A DNA stretch of 64,000 nucleotides from CAYXPR01 sp964467255 (GTDB lineage Bacteria; Pseudomonadota; Alphaproteobacteria; Rickettsiales; RGZB01). Below, piece by piece: positions 34,607 to 44,967 of this stretch. The stretch lies in contig CAYXPR010000006.1 of the NCBI GenBank assembly GCA_964467255.1, positions 66,947-130,946 of the forward strand, read 5' to 3'. The notes under the pieces are model-generated. The model worked only from the letters and a program-made list of their open reading frames with translations, was not told the origin of the DNA and made no database searches. Position numbers and translations under genes: made by a program. Positions within the stretch are counted from its first letter, which is position 1. Every line of letters starts with the position of its first letter.

Positions 34607-35498
34607 AGTAGGTGCGCATCACCAGCTCGGCCACAAAGCCCGCGGTAATAAACTGCACGCCCATGATGATGAGCAAAATACCAACGTAAAAAAGCGGCCT
34701 GCCGCCAATGTCATTGCCCAATAATTTATACACCAGCAGGTAAAACTCGATGAGGCCGCCAAGGATAAAAGAGCCAAGACCCAGATTCCCAAATAGATGC
34801 ATCGGCTTTTGGCGGTAGCGCATGAAAAAATACATCAGCAGCAAATCACTCGCCACTTTGAAGGTGCGGCCGATGCCGTATTTTGAAACACCGAACTGGC
34901 GGGCATGGTGGCTCACTTTCACCTGCGCGAATTTGGCGCCCAGCATCACCGCCAGAATCGGAATGAAACGGTGCAGTTCACCATATAAATCGAGCTGCTT
35001 GGCAAGTTCGGAGCGGAATACTTTCAGCGTGCAACCATAGTCTTTAATATCCACCTTGGTCAGGCGGCGAATCAGCATGTTGGCGATCTTGCTCGGAATC
35101 AGGCGCAGGAACAAACCATCTTTGCGCTTGTTGCGGATGCCCGCCACCATGTCGAGGTCTTCTTTTTCAAGCTTTTTCAACATCATGGGCAGATCGGCAG
35201 GGTCGTTCTGCAAATCTCCGTCCATCGTGGCGATATAGTCGCCGCGTGCTTCGGCAATGCCCGCTGCAATCGCCGACGTCTGGCCGAAGTTGCGCTTGAA
35301 AAACACGGCGCGCACCGCCGCATCCTTGAGTTTTTTGATAGTCTCCTGCGTGCCGTCGGTTGAGCCATCATCCACAAATATCAGCTCATACGCCACGCCC
35401 TTCATGGCGGCTTTCACAGCCTGCGCCATGGGCAGAATATTCGCCTGTTCATTATACACAGGCACAATAACGGAGAGCTTCGGTGTATTTTTTGGCAT
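34533..35498 (-). CDS. Family-2 glycosyltransferase (polyprenyl-phosphate sugar transferase type)
   Basis: 321 aa. GT-A domain with VIVPVYNEQANI, VDDGSTDGT, ATMDGDLQNDPAD (DxD) and KDYGCTLKVFR, then two transmembrane helices (about 235-300), the layout of DPM1/ArnC/GtrB-like enzymes that load a sugar on undecaprenyl phosphate. Overlap with the next gene, a putative flippase, supports a shared lipid-linked sugar pathway. Confidence 0.88.
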   Translation of the reverse strand: MPKNTPKLSVIVPVYNEQANILPMAQAVKAAMKGVAYELIFVDDGSTDGTQETIKKLKDAAVRAVFFKRNFGQTSAIAAGIAEARGDYIATMDGDLQNDPADLPMMLKKLEKEDLDMVAGIRNKRKDGLFLRLIPSKIANMLIRRLTKVDIKDYGCTLKVFRSELAKQLDLYGELHRFIPILAVMLGAKFAQVKVSHHARQFGVSKYGIGRTFKVASDLLLMYFFMRYRQKPMHLFGNLGLGSFILGGLIEFYLLVYKLLGNDIGGRPLFYVGILLIIMGVQFITAGFVAELVMRTYYGSQNKTPYIISARYEAGKKISRS

Positions 35499-35551
35499 GA
35501 GGCCTCTGTTTCATTTTGCTTTTGCATGGCTATACCATTATTTTCACACCA

Positions 35552-38500
35552 ATGACAACGTCCAATCACATTTCAGCCCCCATCAGCAGCACGCGCCGTA
35601 AGGTGCGCGAGAAGGCGCTTGCCCTGCAAAGCGCCACGGGTGAAGTGCCGCGTTTCATCCATTTGCGGGCACATAGTGCGTTTTCCCTTTCCGCTGGCGC
35701 GATTCCGGTGAAAGACCTCGTCAAGCTGGCGGTGAAAAACAACATGCCTGCGCTGGCGATTACCGACACACATAATCTGTTCGGTTCGCTGGAGTTCTCG
35801 CTCGCCTGCAAAGATGCAGGCATTCAGCCTATCGTAGGCGTGGTGCTGGCGGTGGAAGAAGAAACCGGCCGCCCGGGCAAGCCGGAAACGAGCTTACTGC
35901 CTGTGCTCGCGAAAGATGAAATTGGCTATCAGAATCTGCTTAAAATCATCAGCCGCTCCTATCTTGAAAGCGGTGAAACCGTTACGCCGATTGTGCGGCT
36001 CGACACACTGGGTGAATATTCGGCGGGGCTGATCGCCCTCACTGGCGGTGCCGATGGTGTGCTTGGCAAGTTCCTTCAGGCAGGGCAGCTTGAGGCCGCG
36101 CGCGCGCGGCTGGAAAAACTACAAGACCTCTTCCCTGACCGATTGTACATCGAACTCCTGCGCCATGGCCTGCCGGAAGAAAAAGCCACCGAGCCGCACT
36201 TCATTGACCTCGCCTATGAATATGACATTCCGCTCGTCGCCACGAACGACGTATATTTCGCCACACCCGACATGCACGAAGCGCATGATGCGCTCATCTG
36301 CATCGCCGAAGGCCGTTATGTGAGCGAAGAAAATCGCAAACGCTTCACGCGTGAACATTACTTTAAATCGCCTGCTGAAATGGCGGCGCTGTTTGCCGAC
36401 ATCCCCGAAGCGTTGCTGAACACGGAAGTGATTGCCAAACGCTGCTCGGTCATGAGTGAAGCACGGCAACCAATTTTGCCAAATTTCCCCACCAGCGCGG
36501 GGCGCACGCAGGAAGAAGAGCTCGCCTTTGTGGCGCATGAGGGTCTAAAAAAACGCCTCGCGGAAGAAGTGCTGCCGCTCCGCGCCACGGCAGAAGAAAA
36601 AGCATCTGCCGAAAAAGAATATGCCGAGCGGCTCGACTTCGAGCTTTCGGTGATCAACCGCATGAAATACGCGGGTTACTTCCTTATCGTGTCAGATTTT
36701 ATCCGCTGGGCAAAAGCCTCCGGCATTCCGGTGGGTCCGGGGCGCGGTTCCGGCGCAGGCTCGGTGGTGGCATGGTCCACGCAAATCACCAACCTCGACC
36801 CCATCCGTTTCGGGCTGCTGTTTGAGCGCTTCTTAAACCCCGAACGTGTGTCAATGCCAGACTTTGATATCGACTTCTGCCAAGAACGGCGCGACGAAGT
36901 GATTCGTTACGTGCAGGAAAAATACGGGCGCGAAAACGTGGCGCAGATTATCACCTTCGGTAAATTACAGGCGCGCGCGGTGCTGCGCGACGTAGGCCGC
37001 GTAATGCAGCTGCCTTACGGTCAGGTGGATCGTATCTGCAAACTCATTCCATTCAACCCCGCGAATCCTATTACGCTGAAAGAAGCCATTGGTCTCGACA
37101 AAGAATTGCAGCGCGAGCGCGATAAAGATGAAAGCATCCGCAAGCTGCTCGACATGGGTCTTAGGCTCGAAGGCCTTTACCGCCACGCTTCCACCCACGC
37201 GGCTGGCGTGGTGATTGCCGACAGGCCGCTCGACCAACTGATTCCGCTCTATTACGACCCGCGCACTTCCATGCCCGTCACGCAGTATGCGATGAAGCAG
37301 GCCGAACAAGCGGGCCTCGTGAAGTTCGACTTTTTGGGTCTTAAAACCCTGACGCTGATTGACCGCGCCTGCCGCCTGATTCGTGAAGCGGGCACAAACA
37401 TCGACATTGAGCGCATCCCGTTTGATGATAAAGCCACGTTTGAAATGCTCGCGCGCGGTGACGCCACTGGCGTGTTCCAGATGGAATCGGCAGGTATGCG
37501 TGATGCGCTTCGTAAAATGCGGCCGGACACGATTGAAGACATCATCGCACTTATCTCGCTCTATCGCCCCGGCCCGATGGAAAATATTCCCATGTACGTG
37601 GCGCGCAAACACGGGCGCGAAAAAGTCGACTACATGCACCCAAAGCTTGAAGCCGTGCTGAAAGAAACCTTCGGCGTGATTATCTACCAAGAGCAGGTGA
37701 TGCAGATTGCGCAGATTCTGTCCGGCTACACGCTGGGCGGTGCAGACTTGCTGCGTCGCGCGATGGGTAAAAAAATCAAAGAGGAGATGGAAGCACAGCG
37801 CGAGCAGTTCGTAAAAGGTGCAGTGGCGCAAGGCGTGAATGAAAAACAAGCCACGCATATTTTCGACCTTGTGGATAAATTCGCTGGTTACGGTTTCAAT
37901 AAATCGCATGCTGCCGCCTATGCGGTGATTGGGTATCAAACCGCTTACCTCAAAGCGAATTATCCGGTGGAATTTTACACCGCCTCAATGAATATCGACA
38001 TTGGCGACACTGACAAAATCAACCTCTTCCGCCGCGAAGCCATGAAAGCGGGCATCACCATTTTGCCGCCCGATATCAACCGCTCCGGCGCTGAATTCAT
38101 CACCGAAAAATTAAATCCGCCACCCGCCACAGGTAGAAAACGCGCCATCCGTTACGCGCTGGGCGCTTTAAAAGGCGTGGGGCTGGCCGCAATGCAAGTG
38201 GTGGAGAAAGAACGGCGCGCACACGGCGACTTTAAAAATGTGTTTGAAGTGGCAGAACGTTGCGACAGCCGCGCACTCTCCAAACGCCAGCTCGAAAGCA
38301 TGGCCAAGGCTGGTGTGTTTGACAGCCTGAACCCCAACCGCAAGCAAATGTTTGAAGCCGCGACACTGCTTTCGCGTTACGGCAGTGCGGTGCAGGAAGA
38401 AAAAGACAGCCAGCAGGTCAATTTATTTGGTGGCAGCAGCGCTGCGCCAGTCAATCACCCCGCTTTACCTGAAATTACAGACTGGAACGGCGAGGAACGC

Positions 38501-39106
38501 CCCGCGCAGGAATTTGATGCCATGGGTTTTTATCTTACCGCGCACCCGCTGGAAGATTATCAGGAAACACTCGAGCGCCTTGGGTTTTATAGCATCTTGG
38601 GGCTGGAGGAAAAAATTACCGGCGCAGGCGAAATTAAGCTCGCGGGTATGCCGACCGCTATTAGCTACCGGCTTTCCGGTGGGCGTAAATTTGCTTACCT
38701 CCAACTCTCTGACCCCAGTGGCGTAATTGAAATTGCGATTTTTGATGAAGAGATGCTCACCGAAAAACGTGAGGTGCTTGAGGGGAAAAAACCACTCATC
38801 GTTACTGTCGATGCGAAAAAAGATGAAGGCGGCCTGCGCTTATTTGCCCGCCATATTGGCTTGCTGGATGCCTATCTGGATGAACGCCCGCAACATCTTG
38901 TCGTGCAGCTTAGCAGCACCAAAGGTCTGCCTGCTTTGCGGCAAACGCTGGCAACCTGCGGCAAGGGGCGCGTGCGTGTGGCATTGCAGGTGGATGCGGG
39001 CGGTATGCTGGTTACGCTTCAACTGCCCGACCATTATGCCATTCCGCGCACCACACTGGCAGAAATCAAAAGCACCGCAGGTGTGGCGAAACTGCTATCC
39101 GCCTGA
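35552..39106 (+). CDS. dnaE: DNA polymerase III subunit alpha
   Basis: 1184 aa, replicative polymerase. PHP domain (HLRAHSAFSLSAGAIPVK, ITDTHNLFG), palm catalytic aspartates in MPDFDIDFCQERR, GPGRGSGAGSVVAW, finger and HhH regions (GYGFNKSHAAAYAVIGYQ), C-terminal OB fold (FAYLQLSDPSGVIEIAIF). The length matches DnaE1. ATG 35552 is chosen; upstream in-frame starts add 12 unlikely residues. Divergent from the glycosyltransferase, 53 bp apart. Confidence 0.96.
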   Translation: MTTSNHISAPISSTRRKVREKALALQSATGEVPRFIHLRAHSAFSLSAGAIPVKDLVKLAVKNNMPALAITDTHNLFGSLEFSLACKDAGIQPIVGVVLAVEEETGRPGKPETSLLPVLAKDEIGYQNLLKIISRSYLESGETVTPIVRLDTLGEYSAGLIALTGGADGVLGKFLQAGQLEAARARLEKLQDLFPDRLYIELLRHGLPEEKATEPHFIDLAYEYDIPLVATNDVYFATPDMHEAHDALICIAEGRYVSEENRKRFTREHYFKSPAEMAALFADIPEALLNTEVIAKRCSVMSEARQPILPNFPTSAGRTQEEELAFVAHEGLKKRLAEEVLPLRATAEEKASAEKEYAERLDFELSVINRMKYAGYFLIVSDFIRWAKASGIPVGPGRGSGAGSVVAWSTQITNLDPIRFGLLFERFLNPERVSMPDFDIDFCQERRDEVIRYVQEKYGRENVAQIITFGKLQARAVLRDVGRVMQLPYGQVDRICKLIPFNPANPITLKEAIGLDKELQRERDKDESIRKLLDMGLRLEGLYRHASTHAAGVVIADRPLDQLIPLYYDPRTSMPVTQYAMKQAEQAGLVKFDFLGLKTLTLIDRACRLIREAGTNIDIERIPFDDKATFEMLARGDATGVFQMESAGMRDALRKMRPDTIEDIIALISLYRPGPMENIPMYVARKHGREKVDYMHPKLEAVLKETFGVIIYQEQVMQIAQILSGYTLGGADLLRRAMGKKIKEEMEAQREQFVKGAVAQGVNEKQATHIFDLVDKFAGYGFNKSHAAAYAVIGYQTAYLKANYPVEFYTASMNIDIGDTDKINLFRREAMKAGITILPPDINRSGAEFITEKLNPPPATGRKRAIRYALGALKGVGLAAMQVVEKERRAHGDFKNVFEVAERCDSRALSKRQLESMAKAGVFDSLNPNRKQMFEAATLLSRYGSAVQEEKDSQQVNLFGGSSAAPVNHPALPEITDWNGEERPAQEFDAMGFYLTAHPLEDYQETLERLGFYSILGLEEKITGAGEIKLAGMPTAISYRLSGGRKFAYLQLSDPSGVIEIAIFDEEMLTEKREVLEGKKPLIVTVDAKKDEGGLRLFARHIGLLDAYLDERPQHLVVQLSSTKGLPALRQTLATCGKGRVRVALQVDAGGMLVTLQLPDHYAIPRTTLAEIKSTAGVAKLLSA

Positions 39107-39211
39107 TTTTTTATCTCTTTCTGCGGGTACTCTGCATGAAAGGGCTACACTTGTCTCAGAAAATAGGATATAAATGGCCTAGGCTAACCTGTTCAAAATA
39201 CGGGCAAAGAC

Positions 39212-41626
39212 TTGGCATTATCGCGGCTTAAGGCAGTGGTGTTTTCCCTTCTGGCGAGCGTCAGCACGCTGGCGCAGGGCGCCCTTGTCAGCAACGCCGA
39301 AGCGCAACAAGCGGACTCAAACCCCACGGTTGCAGGTGCGATTGAGAGCAACATTCCTGGCTTTGGCTACGTTGAAAAAGTCGCTGATTTTGGTGAGAAC
39401 GCAGCAAAGTCGGCTGTTCCGGCGGCACAAAATGCAGCAAAATCCGTTGAGGCTGCCGCCGACTCCATTACCGCTCCGTCAATGCCCTCCGTCAGCGCAC
39501 CCACAATTCCAAGTGTCAGCGGCGTAGTGCCCTCTGAAGAAAAAACGAACATGCCCTCGCTTCCGATGCCAACTCTTTCCGCGCCAACATTAAATCTGCC
39601 TGCCATACCTTTGCCTGGCGCCGCAAGCACACCTCTGGCCGCACCGGCAGCGCCTGAAACAAAGCCCGTCGCCATTCCAGATCCCGCCTTGCCAAAGGGC
39701 GGGGTTGTAACCCCACCGCCGGAATCACCAACCGCCGCCGGAGAAGAAAAGGGGAAGGAGAATCTAGATAACATTCTAAAGGAGATGAAAATCCTGAAAG
39801 AAAACCGTGGCACCGCCGAGGAAAAAAAGCCCTCCGTGCCACTGCCGGATGAGTACCGCAAAATGATGGGCGAAGGTAAGGAGGGCGAGGAAGAGGCAGA
39901 AGATCCGGACGCAAAATTCAAAACACAATATCTGCCGGACGTCATCTACCGTAAAGATTACGAACGCACCAATGCGCACCTACCTCTCTCTTTAGATGGC
40001 GCTGATTTAGAGCGCGGCATTTTTGAAACAGCTGAGCAAGGCGATATTAACGGCCTGCGCGCAGTGCTCGACACTGGCCTTATCAGCCCTGATGTTCGCA
40101 ACACTTACGGCAACACCCCACTCATGAGCGCCGCACTGCATGGCAAAGTTGATACCGCACGCTTGCTTCTGGCGCGTGAAGCAAATCCCAACCTGCAAAA
40201 TAACCTGGGCCTCACCGCCTTACACATCGCAGCGCAAAAAGGCCGCACCGATGTGGTGAAAGCGCTGCTCGCCATGAAAGCGGATCCCAACCTGAAAGAC
40301 AGTTATGCCAACACGCCGCTGATGTTTGCTGCCGCAGGCAAGCATTTTGCCACGGCACAAGCCTTGCTGGATGGTGGCGCCGTTCGCGAAGCGCGCTTCC
40401 TATCGGAACTGGTGCAAAATCCATCACAGATGAAGGCTGTCAAGCACGGCAAGCCGCCAGGCGACCCAGCCGCAATGGGTGAAACAATTGCAGAAACCAA
40501 TACCACGCCGGATGGGCTAGTGGTGAATAAGCCTTACTCGCCGCCAGAGCCGGAGCCGCCGGTAAAGCCTGAGGCACTCACTGCAGAAAGCGCCACCTTG
40601 CCGCCAAGCGCGCTCCAAGAAGAAGGTGTCGTAAAAGATTTATATGGCGTGCCTGTTACGCCAAAGCCTGAAAGTATCAGCAAGGATGCGGCAAACGAAG
40701 AGGCACAGAAGGCAGCCGCTGCTGCTGCTCGTGCAGCGGCACAAAAACCGCCCGAAACCACGGCAACCGGCACAGCGCCATCTTTAGCCGTTCCTGGGCA
40801 GGCTGCTCCGGTGGCGATTACGCCCACTGCGCCAAGCCTGACTCCACCCACCGCCACACCGGTGATGCCAAGCCTCATGCCAGCAACCACGAGTCCTTCA
40901 TTGCCGACACTTACCGCCCCGGCGGCGGCTGAAAAAGCTCCGGAAGCCGCAAAAATCACCGCACCAGAAAATGCTCCAGCACCTTCTGTGGGCGCACCGG
41001 ATGAAGAGCCTGCCGCACCAATTCCACCGCTACCAGTTAAAACACCTGCGGCCACCACCACAACACCGCCTGCGTCTTCCTCTGCACCAGCGAAAACTTT
41101 GCCTGCACTAACGGCACCCGCTGCCTCGGCGCCTACTGTAACCCCCCCTGCAATCCCTGCCCCGATCACACCATCGACCAGTCTGCCGACGCTGGCGCCC
41201 ACAAAGCCCGCCGAGGCCATTAAACCCGTTGCGCCGATTACAGAAACCAAGCCTGCCGCCATTGAGCCGCCTGCTGCAAGCAAGCCTGCGGCAAAGCCGC
41301 CATCAGACCTTACCTTGCCGGAAATGCCCTCCTTCGACAGTTTTGTAACGCCGGAGGAAAAACCCACAGCGCCGAAAACGCCCGCAGCGCCGGCCACGCC
41401 AGCCGCTGAAATCCCAAGCACATCAAGTAACGAGCTCGGTGTGCCCTCTGTGGATACGAAGAAAGGCGTTATTCCGGCTTTAACACCGAAAGAGCCAATA
41501 AAAGAAGAATCAAAAGACCCTGCGATGGATGCGGTGGATAAAATGTTTAAAGATGCGTCCGGTGAGGCCAAGAAAAAAGATGAAATCCCCGCCGTTGGCC
41601 CACAAATCCCCGCAGAATTAGAATAG
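39212..41626 (+). CDS. Secreted ankyrin-repeat protein with proline/alanine-rich regions
   Basis: 804 aa from a TTG start. Signal peptide (MALSRLKAVVFSLLASVSTLAQG...). Pro/Ala/Ser-rich section to about residue 240, then three to four ankyrin repeats (about 265-400, NTYGNTPLMSAALHGKVDTA, LGLTALHIAAQKGRTDVV, YANTPLMFAAAGKHFATA), then a Pro/Ala/Thr-rich tail to the end. No SPOR domain. Same style as the protein at 10061, with ankyrin units alike, so the two are likely relatives. The start codon is uncertain; a TATAAA lies at 39169-39174 without a good -35. Confidence 0.72.
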   Translation: MALSRLKAVVFSLLASVSTLAQGALVSNAEAQQADSNPTVAGAIESNIPGFGYVEKVADFGENAAKSAVPAAQNAAKSVEAAADSITAPSMPSVSAPTIPSVSGVVPSEEKTNMPSLPMPTLSAPTLNLPAIPLPGAASTPLAAPAAPETKPVAIPDPALPKGGVVTPPPESPTAAGEEKGKENLDNILKEMKILKENRGTAEEKKPSVPLPDEYRKMMGEGKEGEEEAEDPDAKFKTQYLPDVIYRKDYERTNAHLPLSLDGADLERGIFETAEQGDINGLRAVLDTGLISPDVRNTYGNTPLMSAALHGKVDTARLLLAREANPNLQNNLGLTALHIAAQKGRTDVVKALLAMKADPNLKDSYANTPLMFAAAGKHFATAQALLDGGAVREARFLSELVQNPSQMKAVKHGKPPGDPAAMGETIAETNTTPDGLVVNKPYSPPEPEPPVKPEALTAESATLPPSALQEEGVVKDLYGVPVTPKPESISKDAANEEAQKAAAAAARAAAQKPPETTATGTAPSLAVPGQAAPVAITPTAPSLTPPTATPVMPSLMPATTSPSLPTLTAPAAAEKAPEAAKITAPENAPAPSVGAPDEEPAAPIPPLPVKTPAATTTTPPASSSAPAKTLPALTAPAASAPTVTPPAIPAPITPSTSLPTLAPTKPAEAIKPVAPITETKPAAIEPPAASKPAAKPPSDLTLPEMPSFDSFVTPEEKPTAPKTPAAPATPAAEIPSTSSNELGVPSVDTKKGVIPALTPKEPIKEESKDPAMDAVDKMFKDASGEAKKKDEIPAVGPQIPAELE

Positions 41627-41646
41627 GTCACGCCCTCGCTTTTTGC

Positions 41647-41675
41647 TTGGCAGTGTTGTGCTAAACCGCTAAAAA
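41647..41675 (+). promoter_or_regulatory. Probable ilvD promoter
   Basis: TTGGCA (41647-41652), 17-bp spacer, TAAAAA (41670-41675), 52 bp upstream of the ilvD start. No attenuator or leader peptide seen. Confidence 0.45.
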
Positions 41676-41727
41676 TAACCCATCCACATGGACCCTCAAC
41701 GACATCCGCCACTCGAAGGACACGGTG

Positions 41728-43449
41728 ATGAAAAAGCCTTTTGATAAGTCTAAACTGCCCAGCCGCCACGTAACCGAGGGGCCAGAGCGCGCACCGCATC
41801 GCTCCTATTACTATGCCATGGGCATGACCGAAGCGCAGATTCACCAGCCACTTATCGGCGTGGTCACCACATGGAACGAGGCTGCGCCGTGTAACATTTC
41901 ACTCGCCCGTCAGGCGCAGGTGGTTAAAAAAGGCGTCAGCGCGGCTGGCGGCACACCGCGTGAATTCACCACCATCACCGTCACCGACGGCATCGCGATG
42001 GGGCATCAGGGCATGAAGTCGTCTCTCGTGTCGCGCGATGTGATTGCCGATTCCGTTGAACTCACCGTACGCGGCCATTGCTACGATGCGCTCGTCGGCC
42101 TTGCCGGATGCGACAAATCCCTCCCCGGCCTGATGATGGCGATGGTGCGACTGAATATTCCATCCGTGTTTATCTATGGCGGTTCTATTCTGCCTGGCCA
42201 CTACAAGGGCAAGGACATCACCGTGCAGGACATGTTCGAAGCCGTTGGGCTTCACAGCACCGGCAAGTTGAGTGATGAAGAACTCCACGCCATGGAAGAG
42301 GTCGCCTGCCCCTCATCGGGTTCCTGCGGCGGCCAGTTCACCGCCAACACCATGGCCTGCGTATCCGAAGCCATCGGCCTCGCGCTGCCGGGTTCTGCGG
42401 GCGCGCCAGCCCCCTATGACACACGCGACCAGTTCGGCTTTGACTCCGGCCAGCAGGTGATGGAGCTCTTAAAAAAGAAAATCCGCCCGCGTGATATCGT
42501 CACTCGCAAGGCGCTCGAAAATGCGGCGGCAGTGGTTGCAGCCACGGGTGGCTCCACCAATGGTGCGCTGCACCTGCCTGCCATCGCACATGAAGCGGGC
42601 ATTACATTCAACCTCGAGGATGTCGGCAAAATCTTCCATAAAACGCCTTATATCGCCAGCCTGAAACCAGGCGGTAAATACGTGGCGAAAGACCTATACG
42701 AAGTTGGCGGTGTGCAGATTGTGATGAAAGCGCTGCTGGATGGTGGCTTCCTGCATGGCGATGCCATCACCGTTACCGGAAAAACAATCGCTGAAAACCT
42801 GAAGGGCGTGAAGTTCCCGAAGAATCAGGACGTCGTGCGCCCCACATCTGACCCCATCACCGCCACCGGCGGCGTGGTCACGCTCAAAGGCAATCTTGCG
42901 CCGGAAGGCTGCATCGTGAAAGTGGCGGGCATGAAGAATTTGAAGTTTTCTGGCCCTGCGCGTTGTTTTGACCGCGAGGAAGATGCCTTTGCCGCCGTCG
43001 ATAAACGTAAATACAAAGAAGGCGAAGTGCTCGTTATCCGCTATGAAGGGCCTAAAGGTGGCCCTGGCATGCGCGAGATGCTCGCCACCACCGCCGCGCT
43101 CTATGGGCAAGGCAAGGGCGACAGTGTGGCGCTTATTACCGACGGGCGCTTCTCCGGCGCCACGCGCGGTTTCTGCGTCGGCCATGTGGGGCCCGAGGCT
43201 GCCGCAGGCGGCCCAATCGCCCTTATCAAAGATGGTGACATCATCACGCTGGATGCCTTGAAAGGCACTATCAGCGTGAACCTCACTGAAAAAGAACTCG
43301 CCGAGCGTAAGAAAAAATGGAAGCCGCGCGCGACCGATTACCAATCCGGCTCACTGTGGAAATATGCGCAAGTAGTCGGCCCCGCGAAAGACGGTGCGGT
43401 CACCCATCCGGGCGGCGCAAAAGAAACCCATAGCTATGCGGATATTTAA
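41728..43449 (+). CDS. ilvD: Dihydroxy-acid dehydratase
   Basis: 573 aa. Third step of valine/isoleucine synthesis. Iron-sulfur ligands in AAPCNISL, LAGCDKSLPG and SSGSCGGQFTAN; also GRFSGATRGFCVGHVGPEA near the C-terminus. The length fits the family. ATG 41728 after AAGGA (41716-41720); an adjacent GTG at 41725 is in frame. Confidence 0.96.
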   Translation: MKKPFDKSKLPSRHVTEGPERAPHRSYYYAMGMTEAQIHQPLIGVVTTWNEAAPCNISLARQAQVVKKGVSAAGGTPREFTTITVTDGIAMGHQGMKSSLVSRDVIADSVELTVRGHCYDALVGLAGCDKSLPGLMMAMVRLNIPSVFIYGGSILPGHYKGKDITVQDMFEAVGLHSTGKLSDEELHAMEEVACPSSGSCGGQFTANTMACVSEAIGLALPGSAGAPAPYDTRDQFGFDSGQQVMELLKKKIRPRDIVTRKALENAAAVVAATGGSTNGALHLPAIAHEAGITFNLEDVGKIFHKTPYIASLKPGGKYVAKDLYEVGGVQIVMKALLDGGFLHGDAITVTGKTIAENLKGVKFPKNQDVVRPTSDPITATGGVVTLKGNLAPEGCIVKVAGMKNLKFSGPARCFDREEDAFAAVDKRKYKEGEVLVIRYEGPKGGPGMREMLATTAALYGQGKGDSVALITDGRFSGATRGFCVGHVGPEAAAGGPIALIKDGDIITLDALKGTISVNLTEKELAERKKKWKPRATDYQSGSLWKYAQVVGPAKDGAVTHPGGAKETHSYADI

Positions 43450-44111
43450 TGCAAACCTATCTTAAAACCATCATTGCGGCACTCTCACTCCTCACGCTGA
43501 TTGGCCTGTCGTATCTGGGCTATGCGTACTGGCGCGACCGTGTTGCATTTTCCTCAGACCCCAATCTGGCCGAGTTAGAGCGCTATGAGCAAGCCAAGGA
43601 TTATCCCGGACTGGCCAATGCGCTTTTCCGCAAACGCGAGGGCACTGCCTTTAGCGAAGCCGTGCTGCCGTGGCTGGAAAAGCGCGAAGAGCGGGCGTTC
43701 GCTCCTTACCTTTATGCACAAGCCCTGCATCTCAATGTGCTACAGAAGCCTGAAGAAGCCATCCGTTATTATTTCCGCGCTGGCCTTCTTGCGCGTATTG
43801 ATTTGCTATATTGCCTTGATGCAAGCGCCGAAAAACTCATCATGCAAATGGAGTCCCTGTTTCCAGACACGTTAGATTATCTGGATGAACATCCGGGCGC
43901 ACGCGTATCTGCTGGCACCTTGGCGCTGCTCAAAGAAGAACAGGCCGTGGGGCGACCAAAGCCCGATTGGCTTTGCCCCTATGGAGATAAAAAATTGAGC
44001 AAATATGAGGCCTTCGTGGAAGAAACGCTGTGGCTTGAGCGCCGCATCCCTACATTAGAAAGTTTCCGCATCCTGATTTCCGAGCGTCCTGCTTACCCGG
44101 AGGGGCAGTAG
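43449..44111 (+). CDS. Membrane-anchored hypothetical protein
   Basis: 220 aa. One N-terminal transmembrane helix (TIIAALSLLTLIGLSYLGYA), then a helical, TPR/Sel1-like periplasmic part (YEQAKDYPGLANALFRKREG, APYLYAQALHLNVLQKPEEA). Family not recognised. Its ATG overlaps the ilvD stop by one base (TAATG), so it is translated with ilvD. Confidence 0.65.
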   Translation: MQTYLKTIIAALSLLTLIGLSYLGYAYWRDRVAFSSDPNLAELERYEQAKDYPGLANALFRKREGTAFSEAVLPWLEKREERAFAPYLYAQALHLNVLQKPEEAIRYYFRAGLLARIDLLYCLDASAEKLIMQMESLFPDTLDYLDEHPGARVSAGTLALLKEEQAVGRPKPDWLCPYGDKKLSKYEAFVEETLWLERRIPTLESFRILISERPAYPEGQ

Positions 44112-44117
44112 CAGCTT

Positions 44118-44891
44118 CTATCCTTTCGGCGGTAGGTCTTCGCCTGACTTTTCGGCCTGCATACCGAGATAATTCCCAACAATGCCTAAGGCTGCGCTGC
44201 GTATGTTGTGAAGCGCAACAAGTGAATTAATAATTTCGTTATTCGCCGCCATATAGTCCAATATTGCCACCTGAGCCACGGCGTGCTCTTCAAATGAACG
44301 TTTTTTTTCTTCAAAAAGAGCGCCAATACCAGGCGTTACTTCATCTGCCCTTGCCGCAGTAACTCGGTACATCTGCATCCCAGGTGATTGGTCAATCCGA
44401 TCACTGTATTTGTCCCATAATTTCATGAGTAGTTCTTCATGCTTGGCTTCAAGTGGCGGCACGGGCTCACCCCTAATTTCAGCCATCGTTTTATCGTGTA
44501 GTGTGGCAGAAAGCTGCTCAATATCATCTACCTCTGCCTTCACTTTCTCGTTATAATCTGCAAGCAGCCCGCCTTTTTCGCCAACCGCATTTGCAATATC
44601 AAGTAGCGCCTTCAGGTCATCGCCGAGCGCGGCCACGCGCTCCCTGCTCACCACCATATCAATGTGTTTGCCCGAAGGTCCTTCCGGCGTCTCACGCGCC
44701 TCCATGGCCTTTCTGAGGCGGCCCACACTTACCATCACATTGTCGAAAAACAACCGATCCTTTAAACCTTGAAGCATTGGGTGCTGCATCCGCCCATAGG
44801 CACTGGCCAGCACATCACCCATACCGCGCACAAACAGATACAAATGCTCTTCCGGCGTGCTTGGGAGCGGTATTTCACCTTCGTTTGCCAT
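44118..44891 (-). CDS. Helical hypothetical protein
   Basis: 257 aa, soluble, almost wholly alpha-helical with charged segments (VKAEVDDIEQLSATLHDKT, EEKKRSFEEHAVAQV). No recognised family, signal or membrane segment. ATG 44891 (MANEGEIPLP) is preferred to an upstream in-frame start. Convergent with the ilvD-220aa pair, 6 bp apart. Confidence 0.6.
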   Translation of the reverse strand: MANEGEIPLPSTPEEHLYLFVRGMGDVLASAYGRMQHPMLQGLKDRLFFDNVMVSVGRLRKAMEARETPEGPSGKHIDMVVSRERVAALGDDLKALLDIANAVGEKGGLLADYNEKVKAEVDDIEQLSATLHDKTMAEIRGEPVPPLEAKHEELLMKLWDKYSDRIDQSPGMQMYRVTAARADEVTPGIGALFEEKKRSFEEHAVAQVAILDYMAANNEIINSLVALHNIRSAALGIVGNYLGMQAEKSGEDLPPKG

Positions 44892-44967
44892 GGCGTCATT
44901 CTCAAAATTGTTGTAATCCTTAGGCGCAGTATAGCACAAAACCCCTTAATAATTGCTTAACGCAAAA

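Noticed and set aside
36965..37939. 324-codon leftward frame inside dnaE
   Set aside because: Lies wholly within a well-supported dnaE; composition typical of antisense reading.
40534..41844. Long leftward frame of 436 codons
   Set aside because: Shadow of the Pro/Ala/Thr-rich ankyrin gene and of the ilvD start; low complexity and no family.
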